Assembly: GCA_022360015.1 (NCBI GenBank) | Contig: JAKSDQ010000089.1 | Coordinates: 85,560-149,559 of the forward strand | Length of the DNA: 64,000 nt | DNA from: Cytophagales bacterium | GTDB lineage: Bacteria; Bacteroidota; Bacteroidia; Cytophagales; Cyclobacteriaceae | Reading direction: 5' to 3' | Part shown: positions 42,950-52,766 of the stretch, piece by piece | How the letters are laid out: every line of letters begins with the position of its first letter | Numbering within the stretch: position 1 is the first letter of the stretch | Notes under the pieces: generated by a model | Told to the model about the DNA's origin: nothing | Database searches by the model: none | Seen by the model: the letters and a program-made list of their open reading frames with translations, nothing else | Made by a program: the position numbers and the translations under genes

Positions 42950-44214
42950 AGACTCACCCCCAGTAAAAATTCCTTCAAATGTGCTATGGCAGCGGCAGCC
43001 AATTGCTGTTCCAATTCGTGAAAAAGCCGGGTTTCACTTTTTAAAGCCTTCTGAGGTCCGAAAGATGCCCTGAATTCATTTACATACTCGCCAGTGATAA
43101 CAATCTCCCCATTCCTAACAGGAAAAAGCGTACCGGTATTACCATTATAGGTCGAAACCACCTTTTCATCTTCAACCGTCCCCAAAACTTTGTTGGCAGT
43201 CAATATCTTTCCCGTTTCCACCTCCAGGAGCTTGTAATGAAGGGAAGCGGTCATAGAGGCATGATCGGACTTTTCAAAAAAATCACGGGGCAGGTATCTT
43301 TCATTTATCCGCCAGTTACCTGCTTCATCGAAAACTTTGGAACGTACCTTTTCATAGGCAGTTTGGCCGATAGGTTTTCCTGTATTCCTTTTATACCGGA
43401 CATCTTCCAGTCGAACAATAAGAAGGTGTTTTACGCCTTTTAGCATTCCGGGAGATGCGGTTGAGCTTTCCTCGAAAAGCCCGGTAAACACCCTTTTCTG
43501 TTCCCTGATCAGTGCATTCAGATCCTCCCTTTCAATCATTGTCAGAAGTGGATGTGACCATTGGGCTATTGCCGACAACATCGCAGTTTTCAAAGCTTCG
43601 GTATGCCTGCTATTTTGATCCTGAAGGTCAGCCACAGCCATCGACATCCTTCCTTTTGCCTTTGATTGGTCCAGATAACGGGCATAGTCTTTGTTTTCCG
43701 GCTCAGAAGCCAGAAGACTGCTGTAGAGGTCATAAGCCAAAAAATAGTTGCCATTTTCAAAAGCTATGAAGGCTTTTTTCTCCATTTCTTCCTGTCTGCC
43801 GGAAGCAGACAACGCTTCGGACTTTTCTTGTATCTTCTGGCGATCCGCTGCAAAGCGGGCCTCCTGGTAAGCAGGCAAGTCGATTTCGATAGAAAAATAG
43901 GCCATTTCATCCGTGAGGGTCTCTACCGTTTCAAAAATCTTAGCCGCCTCCTTCCAGTCGCCTTTTTGCCGGGCCATAAAATATTCGCTCAACAGGCTCT
44001 CCATCCTGGCTTCGGCACATCTTTTCAATCCGGCCTTTGCCCCGGAGTAATACATGTTTTTGTACAAAGCCTGCTTGTAATGATCTATAGCCAGCAAAAC
44101 CTCCCCTTCTTTTTCAAAAGCAAGTCCTTTTTTATAATCCCTTTTCTGGCAAAATACTGTCAAGGGCAATAAAAAACCTATTAACAATAACAATCGCATA
44201 TAATTCAACTTCAA
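42946..44214 (-). CDS. Exported TPR protein
   Basis: 422 residues with a signal peptide (MRLLLLIGFLLPLTVFC). The N-terminal part shows tetratricopeptide repeats (KKGLAFEKEGEVLLAIDHYK; AFIAFENGNYFLAYDLYSSL). After about residue 230 comes a domain with LLIVRLEDVRYKRNTGKPIG and ASLHYKLLEVETGKILTAN, which recalls the barrel-like domain of CsgG-type proteins. It is coupled by ATGA overlaps to both neighbours. A CsgG-like assembly role is possible but the similarity is weak. Confidence 0.75.
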   Translation of the reverse strand: MKLNYMRLLLLIGFLLPLTVFCQKRDYKKGLAFEKEGEVLLAIDHYKQALYKNMYYSGAKAGLKRCAEARMESLLSEYFMARQKGDWKEAAKIFETVETLTDEMAYFSIEIDLPAYQEARFAADRQKIQEKSEALSASGRQEEMEKKAFIAFENGNYFLAYDLYSSLLASEPENKDYARYLDQSKAKGRMSMAVADLQDQNSRHTEALKTAMLSAIAQWSHPLLTMIEREDLNALIREQKRVFTGLFEESSTASPGMLKGVKHLLIVRLEDVRYKRNTGKPIGQTAYEKVRSKVFDEAGNWRINERYLPRDFFEKSDHASMTASLHYKLLEVETGKILTANKVLGTVEDEKVVSTYNGNTGTLFPVRNGEIVITGEYVNEFRASFGPQKALKSETRLFHELEQQLAAAAIAHLKEFLLGVSL

Positions 44215-45431
44215 TATTGACTTTCAAGAAACCGGTTGAGTTCTTCGACAGACGCTGTATAGGTTAATGCGTCATTCAGTTGATAGTAATTGTTTTGATC
44301 GATGGTTCTCGGATAGGATTTTTTTGCTATGGCAATTTTGTCTTCTTCATAGGTGAAAAGGTCCATAAGTGTTTTAACCTGGCTTACGTAAAGGCAATTA
44401 ACCCTGAGAATCTGCCCTGCGATGTTCATTTTTTCATCGGCAAAAGCTTTGTTTTCTATGGAAGTTATGGCTTTTCTGAAAGCCTGGTCCGACATGCCTG
44501 AGCAATCGTTGTTACCGGTACTTGCGACAGGTTGGGCGTTTGTATTGGCTCCACCTCCTGTGAGGTTGTCAATTAAAATCCTGCTGTTGCTGCTGTGTTG
44601 CAATTTGACACTCCACGTCGCTCCATTCGCCTCTCTCACGGTGAGTTTGAAATAATCCTTAAACCTTTTCCAATCGGGTTCACGGTAGAAAAAAGGCACA
44701 TCTGTCTCGTGCGTCACTTGGCCATCGTATGAAATGGCCACTTGGGCCCCAACAGGTTCCTCCATTTCTATTTCCACGCCGGTAAGGCTTTTGATTTTTG
44801 TATATTTCCAATCCAGCGTCCTTCCGTCGCTTAAAATGATCTTTTTGCCTTCAACCCTTGCGGTAATGTTGCCGGAGGAATAACCGGAACTTACCTGGTG
44901 ATCAGTACTGCCATCATTTGTTACTCCGGCTTCATCAGAGGGAATGTTTACACGCAAGTTTACCCCCCCGTTTTCGTTTACTTTCAAATTCAAAAGGCTT
45001 CCCGATGATTCCTGCCTGTTATCAGCCATGGCAGTTGCATCCGCATGTCGGGCATTTGATGGCTCGACAGTGACAGGAATACTCACGGTTTGCTCGGCGG
45101 CAGGTGGTTTAGGATGGGTACTAACAGGCCTGAATACGTATTTTCCTTTTTTCCCCCTTTTAAGCATGGCCGTCATCTGCATACCTGGCTCCAGCATCAT
45201 TTGTTTTGATAATACAGGGGCGCCTGCCTCTTCAAATCTGACATTGATGCGGGCAAAATCACCAGCCACATCAAATGCCTCGACCCGTGATGCAGGTGCG
45301 TCATTGACCTGCCCGCCATTAATGGATAGATAAAACTTCTCCCCTTTCTCCGTAAACAGGATTACATCTGTATTTTGTGCAATGCCTGAAATGGTCAGAA
45401 GATGTGTAATGATTAAAATCAGTCTTGTCAT
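44211..45431 (-). CDS. DUF4476 protein, first gene of the operon
   Basis: 406 residues with a signal peptide (MTRLILIITHLLTISGIAQ). Residues ~310-405 match DUF4476: AFRKAITSIENKAFADEKMN, then VNCLYVSQVKTLMDLFTYEE and NNYYQLNDALTYTASVEELN. DUF4476 is found almost only in Bacteroidota and has no assigned function. The middle is low-complexity and probably flexible. The ORF leads a four-gene operon with ATGA overlaps to the TPR and then the LPP20 genes; its promoter should lie in the 278-base gap shared with the divergent TPR-LuxR gene. Confidence 0.88.
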   Translation of the reverse strand: MTRLILIITHLLTISGIAQNTDVILFTEKGEKFYLSINGGQVNDAPASRVEAFDVAGDFARINVRFEEAGAPVLSKQMMLEPGMQMTAMLKRGKKGKYVFRPVSTHPKPPAAEQTVSIPVTVEPSNARHADATAMADNRQESSGSLLNLKVNENGGVNLRVNIPSDEAGVTNDGSTDHQVSSGYSSGNITARVEGKKIILSDGRTLDWKYTKIKSLTGVEIEMEEPVGAQVAISYDGQVTHETDVPFFYREPDWKRFKDYFKLTVREANGATWSVKLQHSSNSRILIDNLTGGGANTNAQPVASTGNNDCSGMSDQAFRKAITSIENKAFADEKMNIAGQILRVNCLYVSQVKTLMDLFTYEEDKIAIAKKSYPRTIDQNNYYQLNDALTYTASVEELNRFLESQY

Positions 45432-45709
45432 GTCTAAAAAAATTTTTAATACTTTTCTCCAAAAACTTATTGCTACAGGTTAAATCGAGGGATAGTATTT
45501 TCCATTTTTGTAGTCACGACTACACCATTCCCGGAAGGAATTCTACAAAAAAAGCAGGTTTATACCGGCAAAACTTAAATGGCATCTCTACTCCCTCTCT
45601 ACAAGCCATGGTTTTGCTTGGTTTTTTTCTCAACAATCCGGTAATTATGTGCCTATTCATCAATCAATTTTAAATAGCGCATCTCTACATTTTTAAATCC
45701 ACTAAACAT

Positions 45710-47515
45710 ATGAGGAAATTTTTATCATTGTTACTCACCTTTTTCATTAGTTTTCAAGCATTTAGCCAATCTCCCCTTATTGACAGTCTCGAACACCACC
45801 TCACAAAAACAGACCTTGAAAAAGACCAACGAATCAGAACCCTTATAGATCTTTCGTTTTGGTACTCCATGAAACAACTTCCCGACAAAGCCTTAAACAG
45901 ATTGAATGAAGCTGCATCCATGGTTACGGAGCAGGATTCCTTAAAATTTAGGCCACTGCTTTACCAGGAGTACTCAAGAATCTACCTTTTACAGGGTGAG
46001 TTTTTGAAAGGGATTACATCTGCCGTGATACTCGAAAAATTTGCCGATGCCGAAAAGGCCCGGATAATGACCGAAGCAGAGACAGGATCACCGCAACCCA
46101 GCAAAATTATGAACACAGCCGATGCTTATTCGATTATCGGTGAGTTGTATCGCAAAGTAGGTGATTTTCAAAAAGCCCTGGGCTATACTTTGAAGTCCCT
46201 GCAGATCGCCGAATTGCTCGGCAAGCAGGCGTTGATGGCCAATAGTTATAACAATATAGGGATCATTTACAAAGAGCAAGACAATTTTCAGCAAGCCAAA
46301 AAAAACTATTTCAGGGCCATGGAACTGAACAAACAATTACCCAACAGGGAATACTACTTAGGATCTAACTATAATAATCTCGGTATTATCTACCGGAATA
46401 CCAAACAATATGACAGCGCCATCACCTGCTATCGGGAAGGGCTTAAATACACTAAATCCCCTTATGGAGAAGCTACCATTTATAACAATGTCGGGGCGGT
46501 TTTTTATGATCTGCAGACCTATGATTCAGCCCAATATTATCATCAAAAGGCATTGGGCATTCAAAAACAATATGGTTATAATGAGCAAATGAGTCTCTCG
46601 ATGATCAACCTGTCACAGGTACTGAATAAAAAGAAAAGCTACGATGAAAGCCTCGATTTCGCGCTCGAGGCTTACCGGATCAATGAGGAAGAACATTCTT
46701 ATGATTTGTTAGCCGATGCCGCCGAGGCACTTTCGGAAGCCTATAACGGTTTAAAAGACTTTGAAAACAGCTTGTTTTACTTTAAAAAATTTAAGCAATA
46801 CAACGACAGTGTTTACGATGAAAACAAACGAAAGGAGATCATCAGACAGCAATTATTGTTTGAAACCAGGGAAAGGGAAAAAGAGAATCAGCTACTTCGC
46901 CAGCAGGCAGAGTTGAGTGAAGCACAAATCAAATTTCAGTACCTCATCGGTATAGTGTTAGTGGCCATTTTACTGCTGGCTGTTTGGATACTCTTTCTTA
47001 ACACAAAACGGAATAAAATCAAACATGAACTCGCCCAACAGAAGTTAACCAATGAACAAACTGAGAAGCGATATCTTGAAAAGGAATTAAATTTTAAAAA
47101 CAAGGAGCTTGTTAACTTCGCGCTCCAAATTGTAGAGAAAAATGATTTCATGACTGAGGTCACCAGGGAGATAGATAAATTATCCAGAGCGGGCTCTAAT
47201 GGGTTTGAAAGACTGAAAGAGCTTTCAAAAAAGCTGAAAGCCAGTCATATTATTCATAAACATCAAAAAGAATTTGACGCCCATGTCAACAGTGTTTACG
47301 AGTCATTTTACAACAAGCTCGAAAACAAGTATCCGGATTTGACCCAAAATGAAAAGCGGTTGGCTGCCTTGTTAAGACTCAAGCTGAGCTCGAAGGAAAT
47401 TTCCTCGATCACAGGAATCTCATCCAAAAGCGTTGATATGAGCCGGTACCGGCTCCGGAAAAAGCTAGGCTTGGATACTGAGGATAATTTGATCGAAATT
47501 TTAAATCAAGTGTAG
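45710..47515 (+). CDS. TPR membrane protein with C-terminal LuxR-like helix-turn-helix
   Basis: 601 residues. After a signal peptide (MRKFLSLLLTFFISFQAFSQ) lie six or so TPR units (about 125-370; MANSYNNIGIIYKEQDNFQQ is typical), then a coiled coil, a membrane helix (YLIGIVLVAILLLAVWILFL at about 411-430), a cytoplasmic coiled coil and a helix-turn-helix (KLSSKEISSITGISSKSVDM). This is a common Bacteroidota one-component regulator: periplasmic repeats sense a protein, and the inside domain binds DNA. It is a single gene, divergent from the DUF4476 operon, which it may control. Confidence 0.92.
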   Translation: MRKFLSLLLTFFISFQAFSQSPLIDSLEHHLTKTDLEKDQRIRTLIDLSFWYSMKQLPDKALNRLNEAASMVTEQDSLKFRPLLYQEYSRIYLLQGEFLKGITSAVILEKFADAEKARIMTEAETGSPQPSKIMNTADAYSIIGELYRKVGDFQKALGYTLKSLQIAELLGKQALMANSYNNIGIIYKEQDNFQQAKKNYFRAMELNKQLPNREYYLGSNYNNLGIIYRNTKQYDSAITCYREGLKYTKSPYGEATIYNNVGAVFYDLQTYDSAQYYHQKALGIQKQYGYNEQMSLSMINLSQVLNKKKSYDESLDFALEAYRINEEEHSYDLLADAAEALSEAYNGLKDFENSLFYFKKFKQYNDSVYDENKRKEIIRQQLLFETREREKENQLLRQQAELSEAQIKFQYLIGIVLVAILLLAVWILFLNTKRNKIKHELAQQKLTNEQTEKRYLEKELNFKNKELVNFALQIVEKNDFMTEVTREIDKLSRAGSNGFERLKELSKKLKASHIIHKHQKEFDAHVNSVYESFYNKLENKYPDLTQNEKRLAALLRLKLSSKEISSITGISSKSVDMSRYRLRKKLGLDTEDNLIEILNQV

Positions 47516-47747
47516 GAGATTAATTGTCAATTCAGGCTGTGTGAAAACGAAACGCTGAAAGCTTTTCTCAAAATAATATTTTGGAAAAAGTCGATAAAAT
47601 GAGTATACGTTATTTATTTTTTCCTTCAATTAAATAAAACGGAATTTAACTTGTTCAATATTGGCAACATCGTCGTTTTTACACAACCTCAATTTTCAAT
47701 TGTTAATTGTCAATTGTAAACTGTCACATGCCTCCATTATATGTGAA

Positions 47748-47779
47748 CTTCCCCATTCGCTCCCGGCGAAATGGGGAAG
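47748..47779 (-). terminator. Strong hairpin after the SusD-like gene
   Basis: CTTCCCCATTCGC pairs with GCGAAATGGGGAAG (one bulged base) around a five-base loop. It lies 26 bases after the SusD stop codon. No long T-run follows on either strand, so it is a probable rather than certain terminator; it could also end the convergent TPR-LuxR transcript. Confidence 0.65.
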
Positions 47780-47805
47780 TAATATTCAATATAGCAAAAA
47801 TATAG

Positions 47806-49227
47806 CTATTGGTTGACCGGCGTTTTTATAAAAATACCCGGGTCTTCCCTGGGCGAATTAGCGTTTGTATTCAGCTCATCATCGGAATACGGGAATCTTT
47901 CCGGATGCATGGTAGCGGCTGCATTGTTCAGAGGAAAAGGCACAATTAGATCTGAATCATCTTTACGCAGCCGGCGGGCATCGTTGAATGGTATAAATGT
48001 TCCAAATCCCGACACATACCGCTCTTCGACGATCTCCCTCAGCAATGCCCGGCTTTCATTGATATTATCTGCATTCTCTATACCTCCGGGGGCAAAATCG
48101 GCCGCCTCATAGGCCTCATAGGTAAAAGGCATATCCTCGAAATTGGCATTTAGAAAGCCTCCGGTATTTAAGTAGGCCCTTAACTCGTTCAAGTGCCCCA
48201 AACCGGTATTAAAATCGATGGTTCTTGCGCCCGCCTCAGCTAGAATTAAAAGATTTTCCTGAAAGGTTACGAGATTGTGCGGTTCAAACTGTTCGATGAT
48301 TCCTTCATTGGCCCTGCCCCCGGTTTCATCAATTCTGTAATAGCCAAACCTGGCTCTTTCATCGGTTTTGGCATTATACCGGTTAATGACACTCACGGAA
48401 TCCAAAAGCTGCATCAGGTAACTATCACTTGTGCCAATGTCACCGGTCCGGGACCCTTCCAGAATCATCCAAAAAAGGTTTTTGTCCCCTTCGGTAATGG
48501 ATTCATCACCTCTGGGCTTATATTGCATGGAGCCATTGGCAGAAGAAATGCCACTGCCGGCAGCAGTGTAGGCACTGGTATAGTCCTTAAGTTGCAGATA
48601 ATACCTGGCCTGCAAAGTATAGGCCGCTTCAAGCCATTTACCCGCATCGCCATTAAAATAGATATCCTGTGACAAATTACGGCCCGTGATGCCATTCAAA
48701 TCAGCGATAGCGGCATCCAGTAATACAATAAGGTCATTAAAAACAGAAACTTGATTGTCAAAAGCCGGGTCTTCAATTTCTTCATTGTTAATTTCCGAAT
48801 AAGGAACATCACCACACAGTGAGGCCATAGTGCCAATAGCATGGGCTTCCAGCACCTTGCCGATGCCTGTGAGCAAGGCATCATCAGGGGCTAGCCGCTG
48901 CATATGCCTGACATTGGTGATTACTCCGGTATAAACCCGGTTCCAGGCGTTAACGGATTCGGCAGTAGAGATGGAGTAACCAAAGATATTGGAATATAAT
49001 GAGGTTAAGCCCACCAGTTGGCCACTCCAAAGCCCGCTTATTCGATTTAAATGACCGGCCTGGACAACTGAATTGGCCAGCATGGCACCTGTTAAAAACA
49101 ATGCTGCTTCGGCTATCTCGTCGGACGTAATCCTGTTAGGGTTGTCGTTGATATCATCCACTAAACTTTCACATGAGCCCAGGATTACTCCCATGGTTAT
49201 TAATAGGATTAATATTTTCCTTTGCAT
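47806..49227 (-). CDS. SusD/RagB-family outer-membrane lipoprotein
   Basis: 473 residues with a lipoprotein signal ending LGSC. The fold is the SusD_2-type helical repeat (ANSVVQAGHLNRISGLWSGQ, then AYTLQARYYLQLKDYTSAY), and the C terminus has the usual RYPYSDDELNTNANS-like end. SusD proteins form the lid of a SusC barrel and bind the nutrient. It starts 25 bases after the SusC gene and is the second gene of the operon. The substrate is unknown; no glycosidase or peptidase is in the operon. Confidence 0.95.
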   Translation of the reverse strand: MQRKILILLITMGVILGSCESLVDDINDNPNRITSDEIAEAALFLTGAMLANSVVQAGHLNRISGLWSGQLVGLTSLYSNIFGYSISTAESVNAWNRVYTGVITNVRHMQRLAPDDALLTGIGKVLEAHAIGTMASLCGDVPYSEINNEEIEDPAFDNQVSVFNDLIVLLDAAIADLNGITGRNLSQDIYFNGDAGKWLEAAYTLQARYYLQLKDYTSAYTAAGSGISSANGSMQYKPRGDESITEGDKNLFWMILEGSRTGDIGTSDSYLMQLLDSVSVINRYNAKTDERARFGYYRIDETGGRANEGIIEQFEPHNLVTFQENLLILAEAGARTIDFNTGLGHLNELRAYLNTGGFLNANFEDMPFTYEAYEAADFAPGGIENADNINESRALLREIVEERYVSGFGTFIPFNDARRLRKDDSDLIVPFPLNNAAATMHPERFPYSDDELNTNANSPREDPGIFIKTPVNQ

Positions 49228-49252
49228 GATTTTATCTTTTGAAAATTTAATA

Positions 49253-52200
49253 CTAATAAGTGATTTGAATGGAGAACAAAAATGACGCTGTGCTGGGATT
49301 AGTAAAATAGTCTAATCCCAAGGCATTACCGACACCTACCTGGTTGACTTCCGGATCGACGCCGACCAAATCAGTCCACAGCGCAAGATTACGGCCGGTA
49401 GCGGTCAGTGTAACGGCACTTAACTTGGTTTTTTCCCTGAACCATTGATCATTGATCACGTAGCTCAGCGAAAGTTCACGAAGTCTGGTAAAAGTGGCGT
49501 CGATAATGGAAAAGTTGTAGGCCTGATTATCACCGAACCCTCCGCCGATCCCGGTTCTGTACCAGGTTTCATCCAATAATACCGGCCCACCTCCGAAATC
49601 AGCCACATTGCCTCTTACCGTCGTACCGGCAGGAATTACCACGCCATCGTAGTTGACCAGATCCTGGCTAAGTGTAATACGATTGGCTGTTTCGGCCGTA
49701 GTGCCAAACCGTCGTAATACCCATTGCGTACGGGGTGAGAAATCCCCTCCCTGGGCGTGCTCAAACAGCACGTTTAAAGCCAGGTTTTTCCACCTTGCCC
49801 TTAATCCGAGGCCCCCTCTCCAATCCGGATTAGGATCTCCCAATACGATGGGACTTGGTGTTAACTGAGGAAATCCATTGGCATCCAGGATAAAGTTACC
49901 ATTCTCATCCACTTGTGAGCCGGTTCCGAACAAAACCCCTAATTGCTCCCCGACAATGGCCCTGGAACTTACTGAAGCGCCGGGAGATAAGTTAATGGTT
50001 TCAGTGCCCTTCAATCTCGTCACCTCATTAACATTTCTGCTCCAGTTAGCATAAAGTCCTATATTCCAGTTGTTTTGGTTGTAGATAGTGTAATCCGTTT
50101 CTAACTCGAAACCCTTGTTTTCCATCGTGCCGGCATTATCATATTTTGTATCATATCCGAATGAAGGGGTGAGATCGAGGCGGAAAAGGATGTCTTCAAT
50201 TTCATTTTGATAATACGACATGTTTAATGAAAGTTTGTCACTGAACAGTCTTAAGTCCAGACCAATTTCCCATTCCGTTTTTATTTCCGGTTCCAGGTCA
50301 GGGTTTCCCAGGTCATCGTCCAGCCTGAATCCACCGCCAAACAGCGATATATCCAAAGGGTCGTCATAGGTGGTGTACCTGAACGCACCTTCGGCCACGG
50401 TTTGAAAACGATGGGCAATAGGCTGTACGCCCACCTGACCCCAGGAAGCCCGTAGCTTGCCAAAAGAAATGAATGTGTTGCCCAGATTGAATTTTTTCGT
50501 AAACTGCCAGGCCGCGTCGATGGATGGGTAAAAGAATGTACCGGTTACACTTGATGCAGCTTCCATTGTGCCGGACATATTCACAAATAATTGGTCATAC
50601 AGATCAAAGGACAAAATACCAAATCCCCGATTTGAGCGGATCAGCCTTTTCTGGTTTTCTACTGTGCTGTTTTGAGCAGCCGTATTAAGATCGGTGGTGG
50701 GTTTGCCGGAGTTAACCAGGAAGCCGATAATAGTCGCATTATTAAACCGCCTGTTCCGGTCATTGATATTCCAACCCAAGGTAGCCTGCAAAGCTACCTC
50801 GTTGCTTAATCTGAAATTTCCCCTGGCAATGGCATCGAAGTTCAATTCCCTTTCGGAAATGATATCCTCGGCAAATGCCCCGGGGTTATTGTCGCCTGCT
50901 GTTCCGATGGGAAATAGATATTCCTGTTTATCACTATAATTATCGACACCGCCTCTCAGGATTATCTGAAGAAAATCGGCCGGTGAAATATTCAATTCCG
51001 TGGACATATTGAACCTGTTTACTGTTGAGGTAGAAATCTGTTCATTGATGGTCCATAGGGGATTGTTATAAGTAGGATTGGACCTGGAGCCTAAATATCT
51101 GCGGTAAGCCCTTTGACGGCCTCTGAATACCCCGCCTTCACCGTCATGATAAGTTCCCAGATAATCTGTGATATCAAAATCGGGAGGGGTTCTCAACAGG
51201 CCCAGCAACAAACCGGCCGTGTTGGAATTTTGCTGAATACGGTTGGAACTGGTTGAAATATAGCCTGCCTTGGAGGTAATGGTTATCCAATCCGTCAGAT
51301 TGAACTTTGTATTTAACCTCAGGTTGGTCCTGTCATAGTCTGACCGTCTGATGATACCTTCCTGGTCAAGCCTTCCAACGCTCATGAAATAGGTGGCATC
51401 TTCTTTTCCCCCACTGATAGACAGATCATTTTGAATGAAATATCCGGTTTGAAATACCTGGTCCCAGTTGGAATCAACATAAGTATCCTGCGAATTACGT
51501 GTGATAATAGGATAATACCTTGTACCGTCCTCGGCCTCGAAGAATTCACCCGATTGATCTACCTCGTCCGGTCCACCGCTGCGTGCAGGTATGTAATCTC
51601 CCCATGACTCTATGCCGGTTGGCGAATATTCACCATTCCTGCCCTGACCCCATACGGATTGCATAGGAATTCTTTCATGCACCCTGTCAAATGAGACGGT
51701 AGATTTAAAGTCAATTTTCATTTTGCCAGCCTTTCCGTTCTTGGTGGTAATGACAATAACCCCGTTGGCTGCCCTGGAACCCCAAAGGGAAGCGGCGGAA
51801 GCGCCTTTCAAAATTTGCACCGACTCGATATCGTTGGGATTAATATCATTTAGCCTGGATTGCTGCGATACGCCTCCTGTCTCACCACCTGACAATTCAT
51901 TTCCTCCGATATCTGTGCCGTAAATGGTTGATCCGCTTATCGGTACACCATCTACGATAATCAAAGGATCGCTAGGTCCGGAAATGGTATTCGCACCCCT
52001 TATCCGGATCGTTGAACCTGCCCCCGGATCACCATTGGTCCTGGAAATCCTGACGTTGGCGGCTTTTGTAGCTAATGAGTTTAACAACATGGGTTCTCCG
52101 GATCTTACCATGTCATCCGTATTAACGGTAGAATATGTAGCGCCCATTTTATCTTTCTGCTGTTTGAATCCCAGCGCCGTGACCACTACTTCCTGCAATT

Positions 52201-52498
52201 GCTTGAGATCCGACTCCAAAGTCAAATTAACCACCGAGCGGGTACCTACATCGACTGTCTGGGTAATGTATCCTACCAGACTGAAAACCAGAATCGTTCC
52301 GTCTCCGGGGATATCCAGCACATAACTGCCATTGACATCGGTGATGGTTCCTGTTGAAGAGCCTTGAATCAGAATATTGACACCGATCATGTCTTCCCCC
52401 GCATCGTCAATTACTTTGCCCCTTATTTCCCGCTGTGCCAGGGCTGTCAGGCTAAAAAAAGCCGGCAATACAATCGTAATAGTAAATTTTAACTTCAT
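49253..52498 (-). CDS. SusC/RagA-family TonB-dependent outer-membrane receptor
   Basis: 1,081 residues with signal peptide, a carboxypeptidase-regulatory-like domain (about 24-100), a complete plug (VVVTALGFKQQKDKMG, then STIRIRGANTIS, DPLIIVDGVPISG, GVIVITTKNGK) and a C-terminal barrel ending in SIQITY. With the SusD lipoprotein it forms a nutrient importer powered by TonB. The plug is intact, in contrast to the receptor at 24914. An AraC regulator lies upstream (52767) on the same strand. Confidence 0.96.
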   Translation of the reverse strand: MKLKFTITIVLPAFFSLTALAQREIRGKVIDDAGEDMIGVNILIQGSSTGTITDVNGSYVLDIPGDGTILVFSLVGYITQTVDVGTRSVVNLTLESDLKQLQEVVVTALGFKQQKDKMGATYSTVNTDDMVRSGEPMLLNSLATKAANVRISRTNGDPGAGSTIRIRGANTISGPSDPLIIVDGVPISGSTIYGTDIGGNELSGGETGGVSQQSRLNDINPNDIESVQILKGASAASLWGSRAANGVIVITTKNGKAGKMKIDFKSTVSFDRVHERIPMQSVWGQGRNGEYSPTGIESWGDYIPARSGGPDEVDQSGEFFEAEDGTRYYPIITRNSQDTYVDSNWDQVFQTGYFIQNDLSISGGKEDATYFMSVGRLDQEGIIRRSDYDRTNLRLNTKFNLTDWITITSKAGYISTSSNRIQQNSNTAGLLLGLLRTPPDFDITDYLGTYHDGEGGVFRGRQRAYRRYLGSRSNPTYNNPLWTINEQISTSTVNRFNMSTELNISPADFLQIILRGGVDNYSDKQEYLFPIGTAGDNNPGAFAEDIISERELNFDAIARGNFRLSNEVALQATLGWNINDRNRRFNNATIIGFLVNSGKPTTDLNTAAQNSTVENQKRLIRSNRGFGILSFDLYDQLFVNMSGTMEAASSVTGTFFYPSIDAAWQFTKKFNLGNTFISFGKLRASWGQVGVQPIAHRFQTVAEGAFRYTTYDDPLDISLFGGGFRLDDDLGNPDLEPEIKTEWEIGLDLRLFSDKLSLNMSYYQNEIEDILFRLDLTPSFGYDTKYDNAGTMENKGFELETDYTIYNQNNWNIGLYANWSRNVNEVTRLKGTETINLSPGASVSSRAIVGEQLGVLFGTGSQVDENGNFILDANGFPQLTPSPIVLGDPNPDWRGGLGLRARWKNLALNVLFEHAQGGDFSPRTQWVLRRFGTTAETANRITLSQDLVNYDGVVIPAGTTVRGNVADFGGGPVLLDETWYRTGIGGGFGDNQAYNFSIIDATFTRLRELSLSYVINDQWFREKTKLSAVTLTATGRNLALWTDLVGVDPEVNQVGVGNALGLDYFTNPSTASFLFSIQITY

Positions 52499-52766
52499 AA
52501 GCTATTCATATTTAATAAGTTAATAGTTGTTTGCAAATAATTAATTTAATCTCTGGTAGTAGCCAACCCATCGATGATTGACCCCTGCTTGGCTTGGAGC
52601 CGGCTGCAATTTTACAGCCTGTCCAGGTGTCTTATGGTCAGGATACCTGTGGGGTACACTTTTTCCTCCGTCCTTAGATTTCCTTCTTTCCGGAAACCTT
52701 TTTCCAATGACCGAAATGACGGATTATCGACCTTAATTCCACAAGTTATCAATCAGCACCGCCAGC
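52499..52766 (-). other. Gap with a possible short coding remnant
   Basis: The gap lies between the AraC stop and the SusC start. On the minus strand, a frame ending at 52612 reads IKVDNPSFRSLEKGFRKEG, then VYPTGILTIRHLDRL. It has protein-like composition but no proper start and no recognised family. It may be a remnant or chance. Confidence 0.3.

Noticed and set aside
44944..45333. Antisense open frame over the DUF4476 gene
   Set aside because: It is a shadow of the real gene on the other strand, with no supporting context.
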